A DNA stretch of 64,000 bases. Source: Schistocephalus solidus (lineage: Eukaryota > Platyhelminthes > Cestoda > Diphyllobothriidea > Diphyllobothriidae). This document shows positions 26,331 through 36,060 of the stretch, one piece after another. The notes beneath the pieces are model-generated. The model was not told the origin of the DNA. It saw only the letters and a program-made list of their open reading frames with translations, and ran no database searches. The DNA lies in assembly GCA_017591395.1 (NCBI GenBank), contig WEDG01003974.1, positions 248,001 through 312,000 of the forward strand, in the 5' to 3' direction. Each line of letters opens with the position of its first letter. Positions within the stretch are counted from its first letter, which is position 1. The translations under genes and the position numbers were made by a program.

Positions 26331-27170
26331 CTCACAATAGCAGCCTGGAATGTTCGCTCCATTTAAGACAATCCTAGGAGCAACCGGCCGGAACGGAGGA
26401 CGGCGCTAGTCGCTCGGGAACTGGCGCGCTACAAGGTAAACATTGCTGCTCTCAGCGAGACCCGATTCTCTGAGCAGGGTCAGCTGGAGGAGGTGGGGGC
26501 CGGCTACACTTTCTTCTGGAGCGGCCGGCCTAAGGCAGAGCGACGTGACGCTGGTGTTGCCTTTGCCATCCGGAACGACATTGTGGGACGTCTGCCCTGT
26601 CTGCCGCAGGGTATCAATGATCGCCTGATGAGCCTCCGCCTGCCTCTTCGGGGAGACCAGTTCGCCACCATCATCAGCGCCTACGCTCCCCCAATGACGA
26701 GCTCTGATGCGGTGAAGGACAAATTCTACGAGGACCTGCCCGCCTTGCTGGCGACTGTGCTGAAAGAGGACAAGTTAATTGTCCTTGGTGACTTCAATGC
26801 CCGCGTCGGGACGGACCACGCTGCCTGGCAGGAAGTGCTGGGTCCCCACGGTCTCGGTAGCTGCAACGATAACGGCCTCCTTCTTCTGAGCACGTGTGCG
26901 GAAAACCGTCTCCTGCTGTCCAACCCCTTCTTCCGCCTTCCGACGAGGGAAAAGACCACGTGGATGCACCCTCGGTCGCGGCGCTGGCATCTGCTAGACT
27001 ATGTTCTCGTCCGGTGGCGAGATCGACAGGACGTGCTGGTAACCAAAGCGATCCACGATGCCGATGTTTGGACAGATCACCGCCTCGTTATCTCTCAGAT
27101 GAGGCTCCAACTGCAACCCCGACGAAGGCAACAAGGTAAGAGGCCGCCATGTAAGTTAAATACTCTTTAA
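26331..27170 (+). pseudogene. APE-type endonuclease domain of LINE copy 1
   Basis: The frame encodes a complete apurinic/apyrimidinic-type endonuclease, which nicks the target so the DNA end can prime reverse transcription. All signature motifs are present in order: AAWNVRS (Asn at 26349), LSETRF (Glu at 26457), YAPPM, GDFNAR (Asp at 26790), LLDYVLV (Asp at 26997) and WTDHRL (Asp-His at 27075-27080). The only breaks are TAA at 26364-26366, just after the first motif, and two consecutive TAA codons at 27168-27173, after the last. The original start lies upstream of 26331 and is not clear. The frame continues past the stops into a linker ([31 protein letters not shown]) that copy 2 shares, so endonuclease and RT were once one polyprotein. 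Confidence 0.85.
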
Positions 27171-27428
27171 TAAAATTTGCCTGCTCACTGTTTTGATTTC
27201 AGCAAGCAAATAACCGAGAAACTGGAGGACCTGCATGCTCCAGATGACCATGCTACCTTGGAGACACGATGGTGTAAACTGCGAAATGTCATCCAGTCCA
27301 CCGCCCTCGATGTACTCGGACGCGCACACCGTCGACACCAGGACTGGTTTGACGACAATGACGGCGACATCAGCAACTAACTCGCTGAGTAGAATAGACT
27401 ACACAAAGCCTACATGGACCGTGGAAAG

Positions 27429-28404
27429 TCATGCAGAAATTCGGCTGTCCTGAGCGGTTCACGCACATGGTGCGTCAGCTTCATGACGGAATGACGGCGC
27501 GCGTCACTGACAACGGGACGGTATCCGAAGCATTCGCAGTGACCAACGGAGTGAAGCAGGACTGCGTCCTGGCCCCGACCCTCTTCAGTCTCATGTTCTC
27601 GGCTATGTAGCTGGACGCCTACCGTGATGAGCAGCCTGGTATCCGCATCGCCTACAGAACTGACGGGCACCTTCTCAACAGTTGGTGTATGCAGGCTCCA
27701 GCGCGCGTGTCTACGACAATAGTCCATGACTTGCTTATCGCAGACGACTGCGCCCTTAACACCGTGACGGAGGAGGACATGCAAAGGAGCATGGACCTCT
27801 TCGCTGAAGGCTGCACCGATTTCGGATTAACAATCACTACAGCCAAAATGGTTGTCATGCACCAGCCGCCACCCAGCACGGAATACAATGCTCCTCGAAT
27901 CAATGTCAACGGTGCTCAACTCAAAAACGTGGAAACCTTCGTTTATCTAGGAAGCACGATGTCACGCAACACAAGAATCGATGACGAGGTTGCCCAACGG
28001 ATCTCCAAAGCTAGTCAGGCCTTCGGCCGGCTGCAGGCCTCCGTGTGGAATCGCCACGGTATTCCCCTGAACACCAAACTGAAGATGTACAAGGCCATCG
28101 CCTTGACGACACTCCTTTACGGAGCGGAAACCTGGACCGTCTACTCGAACCAAGCCAGGAAGCTGAATCACTTTCATCTCAGCTGCCTCCGCAGAATACT
28201 GAAGCTGAGATGGCAAGACAGGATCCCGGACACGGAAGTCCTGGAGCGGACCGGAATCCACAGCATACATGCCATGCTGAGGTAAGTGCAACTGCGATGG
28301 AGCGGCCACCTGGTAAGAATGTACGACGAGCGACTACCCAAACGACTTTTCTACGGAGATGTCTCTACGGGTTCTCGCGGCAGGGAGATCAAAAACGACG
28401 CTAA
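27429..28404 (+). pseudogene. C-terminal half of the reverse transcriptase, LINE copy 1
   Basis: The frame resumes after the deletion at MQKFGCPERF and runs through the palm and thumb: NGVKQDCVLAPTLFSLMFS (motif B), then the catalytic box, written here as LIADDCAL (IADD at 27737-27748), then [35 protein letters not shown] and RWSGHLVRMYDERLP. Most relatives have Phe or Tyr where this copy has Ile. Motif A, with its first catalytic Asp, lies in the deleted part. Stops occur at 27608-27610 and 28283-28285. A one-base loss near 28376 shifts the frame into that of the zinc fingers, with a further TAA at 28402-28404. The product is dead, but the join to the finger region is clear. Confidence 0.85.
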
Positions 28405-28413
28405 AAGGACACT

Positions 28414-29586
28414 TTGAAGAAATCACTGAAGCAACTGCAAATCAACTCGGTGAACTGGGAGGACCTCGCCCAGGATAGACCGGCATGGAGAAGATCAGTG
28501 AAGACTGGTTCAGCAATCTATGAGGCCAACCGGATCACCGCCGCCAAGGTCAAAAGAGCGGCACGAAAGTCACCAGCGCCCCGGACCAACACCGCCAATG
28601 CCCAGGCCCTGCCAAAATGCCCGCGCTGTCAACGCATCTTCCGCGCGCGAATCGGCTTGGTTGGACATCTTCGGACGCAATGCACCAACAATCCGTCAAT
28701 TCTAATTTCTATGTCAAATTCGGCCAACCCTCCTTCTGTCTCTCCCACCCTCACTCCTGGAATCAATTCCGTTACTTCCACCACATCCATCTACTCATCA
28801 CCTGTTACCCCCACCACCGCAACCACCAACGCCTTCGCCTTCACTACCTCCACCACCACCACCACCATCAGCGATGGGGAATCTCTCCTAAGCTGTACTC
28901 AATGCGACCGCACATTCACCTCACGCATCGGCCTGGTCGGTCACTTGCGAATACATCGTACAGAGACCGGTGAGCCATTGCCTGGAACTCCACCACACAG
29001 CAGAGATCGTCGCCTCCACTGCCCTTAGTGTCCTCGCGCATTACCTCATCGCATGGGCCTTTTCGGTCACATGCGCATCCATGACAGTGACATACACCAC
29101 AATGCCGACAACACCGATACACCATGCACATCCTCCGCTCCTGCCATTCTTAGCGCCCCTGACGCCCCCACTACCATGAATGACATCCTCCCAGCCTCTA
29201 CCGATTTCTCCTGCCCACACTGCGCCCGCACCTTCAACTCACGCATCGGCCTGGTCGGTCACCTGCTAAGCCATCGGACGGATGCTGGTGAACCAGTGTT
29301 TGGGGCTCCGACATACAGTCGACGCACCCACCTTCACTGCCCTCACTGCTCCCGCACATTTACACACCGCATGGTCCGATTAGGACACATGCGCCTCCAC
29401 GACAACCTCTGGAAAAACCACCGGAGGCTAAGCTACACCAATACATCGACAAAACCTTCACAATCACCATTTACCAGAGTATATCACGGTTTCCTAGAAA
29501 CCGTGGCTAGGAAGTCTGCCAATCTGACGCTTCGACCAGACCACGCCATCGGCTCAGTGTATGTGCTGTGTGTGTCGAGTGGCTGA
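28414..29586 (+). pseudogene. C-terminal five-zinc-finger region of the LINE polyprotein
   Basis: One frame, broken once, follows the RT with no intergenic gap (NWEDLAQDRPAWRRSV is the link). Five fingers follow. F1 (28618-28683) is C-x2-C-x12-H-x4-C. F2 (28894-28956), F4 (29212-29274) and F5 (29338-29400) are classical C-x2-C-x12-H-x3-H. F3 (29020-29082) has the same layout but a TAG at 29026-29028 between its two cysteines. F1, F2 and F4 share RIGLVGHL, while F3 and F5 share HRM-x3-GHMR-hydrophobic-H. F2-F3 and F4-F5 are each 126 bases apart with similar linkers (TGEP, AGEP), so a two-finger module was duplicated. The 70-residue linker between F1 and F2 is Ser/Thr/Pro-rich. The likely role is RNA or DNA binding during retrotransposition (inference). 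Confidence 0.85.
29485..29505 (+). other. perfect hairpin at the start of the first 3' module
   Basis: Arms CACGGTTTC and GAAACCGTG pair over 9 bp with a 3-base loop. The later modules at about 29847 and 30537 keep only the outer CACGG and CCGTG arms around a longer loop, so the outer stem is the conserved part. Confidence 0.6.
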
Positions 29587-30950
29587 CCAGTGGACTGGGA
29601 GTTAGACGGCGATGGCTGCTCCATATCCTCTGAGTTTGTGAATCCTGGTGTATGCGTTATGGAGGCCAGGTCATGCTGTGGCGCGCGAAGACGGGTTCGC
29701 CAATCCGTCGGCCAATGCGCCCACTCCCACATCAAGCAACTGACTGGCTCGGACAGTGTCTGATGGTGGGGGTTGGGGAGAGAGTGAGGTCAACAGCTCA
29801 GCGCATATTCCTCACTATAAACAATCTGACGCGCTTGAAACTATCACGGTGCGCTAAAAGCCGTGGCTTGGAAGGTTGCCAACTGACGGGATAACTCGGA
29901 CCGCATGGTCAGCCCAATGTGTGTTTTGTGTGGAGTGGCTGACTGGCGGACTGAGAGTAAGGCTACAATGGCTCCTTCTTAATGTGGTCTGTATGGCACC
30001 TTCACTCTGTGGGATCCAAGCAAGGTGTGGTGGCACCCCCAGGGGCGGCTCCGGCCGCACCAGCCACCTGTGCCCTCTCCCATCTCCGGTCTTCTTGACT
30101 GTGTCATGAGACCGGGCTCATTTGGAGGAGGAGAAGAGAGTGCGGTAACGTTGAGTGCCGCAGTTGGAAGGTTGCCAAATGACAATTACACTCAGACCTC
30201 GCAGTTAGTCCAATGTGTGTTGTGTGGAGTGGCTGACTGGGGGTCTGAGAGTCAGGCTGCGATGGTTCCTTCTTAACGTGACCTCTGGCTACCTCACACA
30301 TGTGAGATGTAAGCCGTTCAACCTCCTGTTCTGTGAAATCCTGGTGCTTGTGTTTGGGGGGGCAGGTCGTGTACGTAGTACAGGTAGACGAGGTCACCAG
30401 CAGCTGCGCCCGCTTCCACATCAGACAACTGACCGGCTCGGACAGTGGTCTGATTGTGGGGGTGGGGGAGAAAGTGAAGTCGACAGCTCAGCGTATTTTC
30501 CTCACTATAAACAATCTGACGCGCTTGAAACTATCACGGTGCGCTAAAAGCCGTGGATTGGAAGGTTGCCAACTGACGGAATAACTCGGACCGCGTGGTC
30601 AGCCCAATGTGTGTTTTGTGTGGAGTGGCTGACTGGCGGACTGAGAATCAGGTTGCAATGGCTCCTTCTTAATGTGGCCGTTATGGCACTCCCACTCCGT
30701 GGGATCAATGCCAGGTGTGGTGGAACGCCCAGGGCGGCTCCGGCCGCACCAGCCACCTGTGCCCTCTCCCATCTCCGGTCTTCTTGACTCTGTTTTGACA
30801 CCGGGCTCAGTTTGGGAAGGAGGAGAAAGTGCGGTAGCTGCAGCGCAAGGCTACTATCACTTAAAACTTATTCACGCGCAAGTCACCGTCCCTGCACCAC
30901 CTGGTGCGGAGCATACGGTGGACATCGTCGAAATCGACGGTCAAACTGCC
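29587..30950 (+). other. 3' UTR of LINE copy 1 with internal repeats
   Basis: This non-coding tail is built from repeats. A GAGTGGCTGAC-centred module occurs four times (GAGT at 29577, 29933, 30227 and 30623; the first starts just inside the finger frame). A larger unit repeats with a 690-base period (29837 against 30527). The last ~130-170 bases are shared with the 3' end of the minus-strand copy (52674-52845) and end ...GACGGTCAAACTGCC at 30950. The many open frames here are shifted copies of each other and are not genes. Confidence 0.75.
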
Positions 30951-31188
30951 GTGTGGGTGTAGGGGGTACTAGTTAGGGGTAGCACTACACAGCTAGCATT
31001 TGGTTGCTCAATTTGTCTTGTTAAGGTAGTAAATGCTCCTGTGGCCATATTTTACTGGTACCCAGCTCTCACCTGTGGCTCTTTGAAGCTGGTTCTTCCC
31101 AGCGGCCACAAACCAGGCAACCACCACGACCGGCGGGTTAAACCAGGTGAGGGTCTCCGGTGTTGTGTGTGTCTTCACACCCGGTTCA

Positions 31189-31371
31189 TCTGCTCCCTTC
31201 CCACTGTTCTTGCCCTCTTCCGTCCTCCTTACTCTTCCTCCTCTCCTTTTCCCACCGCACTTCCCTCTCCCCTTATACTTCTCCTCCACCCCTTCCTCTC
31301 TCCTCTTCTTACTCTTGCTTCCACCCCTACTCTTCGTCCTCTATCCTCATCCTTACCTCCTTCTCCACGGT
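31189..31371 (+). repeat. expanded polypyrimidine tract in the 5' UTR of copy 2
   Basis: About 180 bases are almost pure C and T (CCTCC, CTTCC, TCCTC units). At the same place copy 1 (about 25966-26010) and the minus-strand copy have only about 40 pyrimidine-rich bases before the shared AAAAAGTCCTACG block. It is an expansion, or a longer ancestral form, within the LINE leader. Confidence 0.75.
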
Positions 31372-31719
31372 CAAAAAGTCCTACGGTGAGGGTGACATGC
31401 AATCACGTAGGTGGCCCAGGTGAAACGATCGTTCTCTCTCTTACCCAAATCGTGACCCATAGTGGAGTTCGGTAGCCACCTGGGGGAGTAAGCAGCCCTA
31501 TTTAGGGATAGCAGTGCTTACCCCCTTGCAGGAGAGGGGGCTAGAAAAGGTGCCCTAAACAAATGCTGGGTCTCACGACAGCTGCAGCAGACCGTGGATA
31601 GCAGACTGCAATTACATACGGTCGAAAAACTAAAAATATCAACAACCACTCCTCTCCCAATCCCCCCAACCGTACCCTTCGGGGTTCCCTCCGGGCTGCT
31701 TGGGTGAGTCCGCTCACAC

Positions 31720-32540
31720 TAGCAGCCTGGAATGTTCGTTCTTTTTAGACAATCGGATAAGCAACCAGCCGGAACGGAGGATGGCGTTATTCGCTCGGGA
31801 ACTGGTGCGCTACGAGGTTGACATTGCTGCTCTCAGCGAAACCCGATTCTCTGAACAGGGTCAGCTGGAGGAAATGGGTGCCGACTACACCTTTTTCTGG
31901 AGCGGACGACCAAAGGCAGAGTGACACGACGCTGGTGTCGCCTGTGCCATTCGAAACGGCATCCTATGACGTCTGCCTTGTCTACCGCAGTGTATCAATG
32001 ATCGCCTTATGAGCCTCCGCCTGCCTCTTCAGGGAGACAAGTTCGACACCATAATCAGTGCCTACGCTCCCCCAATGACGAGCTCTGATGTGGTGAATGA
32101 CAAATTCTAAGACGATCTACACTCTCTTTTGGCGACTGTGCCGAAGACGGATCAGTTAATTGTCCTTGGTGACTTTAATGCCCGCGTCGGCACAGACCGT
32201 GCCTCGTGAAGAGGAGTTCTGGGTCACCCTGGTATCGCTGACTTCAATGACAATGGTCTTCTTTTCCTACGAACCTGCGCTGAACACCACCTTTTTCTGA
32301 CCAACACCTTCTTCCGCCTCACAAAGCGGCAAAAAGCGACCTGGGTACATCCTCGATCGAGAAACTGGCACCTCTTGGACTATGTTATCGTCCGGAGGCG
32401 AGATAAACATGGTGTGTTGGAGACAAGGGCGATCCTTTATGCCGATAGATGGACGGATCACCGCCTCGTCACCTCCAAGATGAGACTCCGTCTGCAACCC
32501 CGCAGAAGACCCCAAGGTAAGCGACCACAAGGTAATTTAA
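31720..32540 (+). pseudogene. APE-type endonuclease domain of LINE copy 2
   Basis: The order of motifs is that of copy 1: AAWNVRS, ALSETRF, YAPPM, GDFNAR, LLDYVIV and WTDHRLV, so all catalytic positions can still be read. A one-base loss near 31742 shifts the frame right after the first motif. Stops follow at 31922-31924 (an Arg CGA turned TGA), near 31967, near 32107 and near 32207 (a Trp codon turned TGA). The pattern of single-base changes against copy 1 shows neutral decay after insertion. The frame then continues openly into the linker ([19 protein letters not shown]). Confidence 0.85.
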
Positions 32541-33885
32541 ATACTGTTTTGTTGAATGTGCCTGCTCACCATCTACATTTAAGCAACGAACTATCCAACC
32601 AACTAGCCAAACTTCCAGTCACCGACGCGGACATCTCCGTGGAGAACCACTGGTGTCAGCTAAGAGACACCATCCAATCCACTGCCCTGGATGTCCTCGG
32701 CCGCGCACGTCGTCAGCACCAAGACTGGTTCGATGACAATGACGCAGCTTTCAACGCTCGGCTCGTCTAGAAGAACCAGTTACACAAAGCCAACATCGAT
32801 CGCCCTATCGCTGCAAAAAAGACAGCCTTTTACCGAAGTCGTCGCCTTGTACAGCAACGACTGCGGGAGATGCAGGATGCCTGGATGATGCGCAAAGCCG
32901 AGGAAATCCAAGGGTACGCAGAACGAAACGAATGGAAGAACTTAATTGCCACCACTAAGGCTGTCTACGGACCCCCCGTCAAAGGCGCCGCCCCTCTTCT
33001 CAGCGCCGATGGCAAGACGCTGCTCACTGAGAAGACGCAAATCCTGACGCAATAGGCAGAACACTTTCAAGGCGTTCTCAACCAGCCCTCCATCATTCCG
33101 ACGCCGCCATCTATCACCTGCCTGAAGTGGAAAACAACGCCAACCTTGATCTCACACCCTTTCTCCAAGAAACCATCAGAGCCGTGCATCAACTCTCCAG
33201 CGGGAAAGCACTTGGCTCGGACACGATCTCTGCTGAGATTTACAAGCATGGTGGACCCCAGCTGATGAATCAACTCACAGTAATTTTCCAGGAGATGTGG
33301 CACCAAGGACAAGTCCCTCAGGATTTCAAGGACGCCACCATTGTCAACCTCTACAAGAAGAAAGGGAACCGCCAACTCTGTGACAACAACCGAGGAATTT
33401 CGCTACTGAACATCGCTGGAAAGATCTTCGCCCGCATTCTCCTCAACCGCTTGAACGCTCCCCTTGGGTAAGGACTGTCCGCGGAAATTCAATGTGGCTT
33501 TCGACGACATAGAGGAACAATCGACATGATCTTCGCTGCTCGCCAGCTTCAAGAGAAGTGCCAAGAGATGCGGACTCACCTCTGCACTACCTTTGTGGAT
33601 CTGACGAAAGCCTTTGACACGGTGAATTGCGACGGGCTGTTGAAAATCATGCAGAAATTCGGCTGTCCTGAACGGTTTACGCATATGGTACGTCAGCTTC
33701 ACGACGGGATGATGGCGCGCGTTGCTGACAATGGGACAGTATCTGAAGCATTCGCAGTGGCCAACGGTGTGAAGCAGGTCGGCTTCCTTGCGCCAACTCT
33801 CTTCAGCCTCATGTTTTCTGCCATGTTAATGGAGGCCTACCATGATAAACGCCCCGGGATCCGCATCGCCTACCGGATGGACAGT
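32541..33885 (+). pseudogene. linker and N-terminal reverse transcriptase of LINE copy 2
   Basis: The linker ([20 protein letters not shown], then EEIQGYAERNEWKNL) runs to about 33095 with stops at 32768-32770 and 33053-33055. A frameshift then leads into the RT: TIRAVHQLSSGKALGSD, EIYKHGGPQLM, FKDATIVNLYKKKGNR, NNRGISLLNIAGKIFARIL, a TAA at 33469-33471, IQCGFRRHRGTIDMIFAARQ, motif A FVDLTKAFDTV with its Asp, and motif B NGVKQVGFLAPTLF. Sequence similarity stops after IAYRMD. This copy supplies the part that copy 1 lacks (its 32790-33648). The altered GF in motif B, where copy 1 has DCV, is another sign of decay. Confidence 0.85.
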
Positions 33886-35479
33886 CAAACTCAGTCCAAC
33901 ATTAAACCTCGTGGCCTAGAAGAATAAACACCCAAAAAATAATTCAGCAATCACAAGACCTAATATTGATTTAAAAAACTCTAATGATAACGAACCCCTT
34001 TAAAAAACCAATAAAATATTTTTCGTCAAATCTCTGCTTATTTGGCCATTTCGAAATTTTGACTTAGTGAGTCCTGGTCAGTATCTCTTTGGGCTAACAG
34101 GCTTGATGCAGGAGTTAGAGACAAAGCATTCCTCTTAATGTCATCAGAGTAAAGAAGAGGTAAAAATAATGTGCGAAATCTTATAAACAAACAAATCGTT
34201 TAGTCGGGCAATTTTTTCTTATTAATAGGATAATAAAATACTACAAACTGTTTCTTAGAATTATTTTGTGGGCCATTCCTTTTGACGTCTCCGGTCACAG
34301 CATATATGCACCTGAATTGAACAGCAGAACTCCACTTGTACGTGAAATAGCTTAGCTTGTTTATTTACGTGTAGGATTATTGACGGAAATAAGGCCTTTA
34401 ACGTCTAAATTTTTTGGGGCAAAGTACAGCAAGATAATAAATGAGATTTTTTTAGAATACAAATTCGACAAATTAGGCTGACGCATCTTGAAAGATAGAA
34501 GATGGAAAGACATATTAAATAATAGAGAGTTTTTAAATAAGGCCTGCTTGAAATGTCAATAAAAGCATTATACGAAAATAAAAACTTACAATTTCCCACC
34601 AGTTCTGATTGACACATATAACAATTCTCTCACCTCTGCTGCATAAAGAGGTTTTTAATCGTTTCGAAAGCAGCAGAATGTGGGAGTGCTAGAATGTCTC
34701 CTGCCTGTAGTTTGGTTAAAATTTGAGTGACATTTGGTCGATACGAAACCGCAAATTGTGGGCATAACCTTCGCTTAACGATGAAGTGCAATTTTTAATT
34801 GAAGCCACCTTTTGTTTAATAACATGCATATGTTGATGGAAAGGTGAAAAGATAACACGAGAGTTTGGCTTCAAATCTCATATGTCTGCGTCACTGACGA
34901 TCTGTGATTGATTTAAGGCACTATTAGTGGACCTTTTATTCCTTTAAACCAGAGGTTAAACAGATGAGCCAAAACACATTGTCTAAACCAATAAATAAAA
35001 ACATAAAATGGTTTAAATGGTTCAAGTGATGTACAGTTATAAACCTTGACATGTGAATTCAGAGCATATAAATGATGGCTCCAATTGCAGAGCCGGCCAG
35101 CTGTTCATTCGCATGATTTCCTAGAAAACTTCGAAAACTTCGTTTTGATCAGGTGTGTGGTTTTAAACAACTTGGTAGGGTATGCGACTTAGCCTGGCAT
35201 CTACAATTTGGATCAGAGGATTGTCAGCAGTCCTCAATCACCCAGGTAGCAAAAAAATATGAACTTATAGAAGATGACATAACATATGCAATATGCGATA
35301 TGAATTTGAACGTGGTGATGTTCTGAGTAGATTTGATGCTAACAAAGCCTTTTTAAAGAGCAATTTACGTTTAATCTTATATATTGAAGGTAAATAGGTA
35401 GTATTTGGGCAAATTCACAGGTTCCCGGATATCCAAGATATTAACTATGCTTTGTTATATAACACGACAAAATTATGGG
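33886..35479. other. AT-rich non-coding DNA
   Basis: I see nothing recognisable between the broken end of LINE copy 2 and the next repeat. Confidence 0.5.
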
Positions 35480-36060
35480 TTTTCTGTGTTATGCTATAAA
35501 AGGACATTAATATATGCAAGAAAGATTCCAATGAAATCCAAATGTTGCTCTTAATTCTATAAAAATCAGGTAAAAGTGAGTTAAGGGAATCGCATTATTT
35601 TCCGGAAACAAGAAATAAATTGAGCTTAAAATATTTTTTGCAAATGTATTGCGTGTTTTGCCCAAAGACGCAGTTATAAACTTGTTTACCATCATTTCGT
35701 TTTGCTTCGCCGAATAAAAGACGCTTAAGCAAAATATTTACAAACTACTCTGGAGAAGGACACCTGCAAACAACGTTTGTAAAATAAAAAAGCATTTGAT
35801 GCCCACTTATTTTAAAAAACAAAGCTTCCGCTAAGCCTGGATATAGAAACACAATGGGCATAAATTCACATTTTTTCGCAAAATCTTAGTGTTTATTCGG
35901 CCATTTTTCTGTGCATTGGCAATCTTAGAACGCACATGTAAGTAAAAAAATATATCGGTAAAGCTTTAGTACAAAAGAACAGGTGAGGTCTTAATTTTGA
36001 GCAGCTAATATCTCACTTATTTTAAGGAAAGTTAAAAAACGGTCAATATTCCAAACTTTT
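35480..36060 (+). repeat. dispersed repeat R2, copy 2
   Basis: This matches 11760-12340 in the same orientation, best around ATAAACTTGTTTACC (35670-35690). It shows no coding capacity and no clear ends. Confidence 0.45.

Larger units (their letters stand above)
25727..30950 (+). mobile_element. EN/RT/zinc-finger LINE, copy 1 (both ends present, internal deletion)
   Basis: A non-LTR retrotransposon in plus orientation: 5' UTR (about 25727-26330), APE-type endonuclease (26331-27170), linker, C-terminal half of the RT (27429-28404), five C2H2-type fingers (28618-29400) and a long 3' region with internal repeats (29587-30950). The 5' and 3' ends are set by comparison with the copies at 30951 and 52674. 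Compared with copy 2, about 860 bases covering the RT front and motif A are missing at about 27418-27430. The RTE/CFDP2-like style of the endonuclease and of the ETWT and RWSGHLVRM tail suggests the RTE clade (inference). Its 3' end abuts the 5' end of copy 2 exactly. Confidence 0.85.
30951..33885 (+). mobile_element. EN/RT/zinc-finger LINE, copy 2 (3'-truncated)
   Basis: The second copy of the same family, same strand, starts with the family's 5' end (GTGTGGGTGTAGGGGG) directly after the 3' end of copy 1. It holds the 5' UTR, endonuclease, linker and RT through motif B. It then leaves the family sequence after IAYRMD at about 33880, before motif C and the fingers. Loss of the 3' side is not what normal target-primed insertion produces (that loses 5' sequence), so a later deletion, recombination or assembly break is likely. 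It is more decayed than copy 1. Confidence 0.85.

Noticed and set aside
26624..26640. CTGATGAG, the conserved core of hammerhead ribozymes.
   Set aside because: No GAAA core strand or matching stems follow; the string is part of the endonuclease coding sequence (RLMSLRL).
27130..27205. A GTAAG donor-like site near 27135 and a TTTTGATTTCAG acceptor-like site near 27203, suggesting a small intron in LINE copy 1.
   Set aside because: Copy 2 reads straight through the same segment as open linker protein ([18 protein letters not shown]), so this is coding sequence that gained stops in copy 1.
28414..29586. A host C2H2 zinc-finger gene.
   Set aside because: It is continuous with the RT of the LINE, shares its strand and decay, has a stop inside finger 3, and lies within the element's mapped ends.
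29484..30801. Many overlapping open frames on both strands.
   Set aside because: They repeat each other because the DNA is repetitive 3' UTR; none has a known motif.
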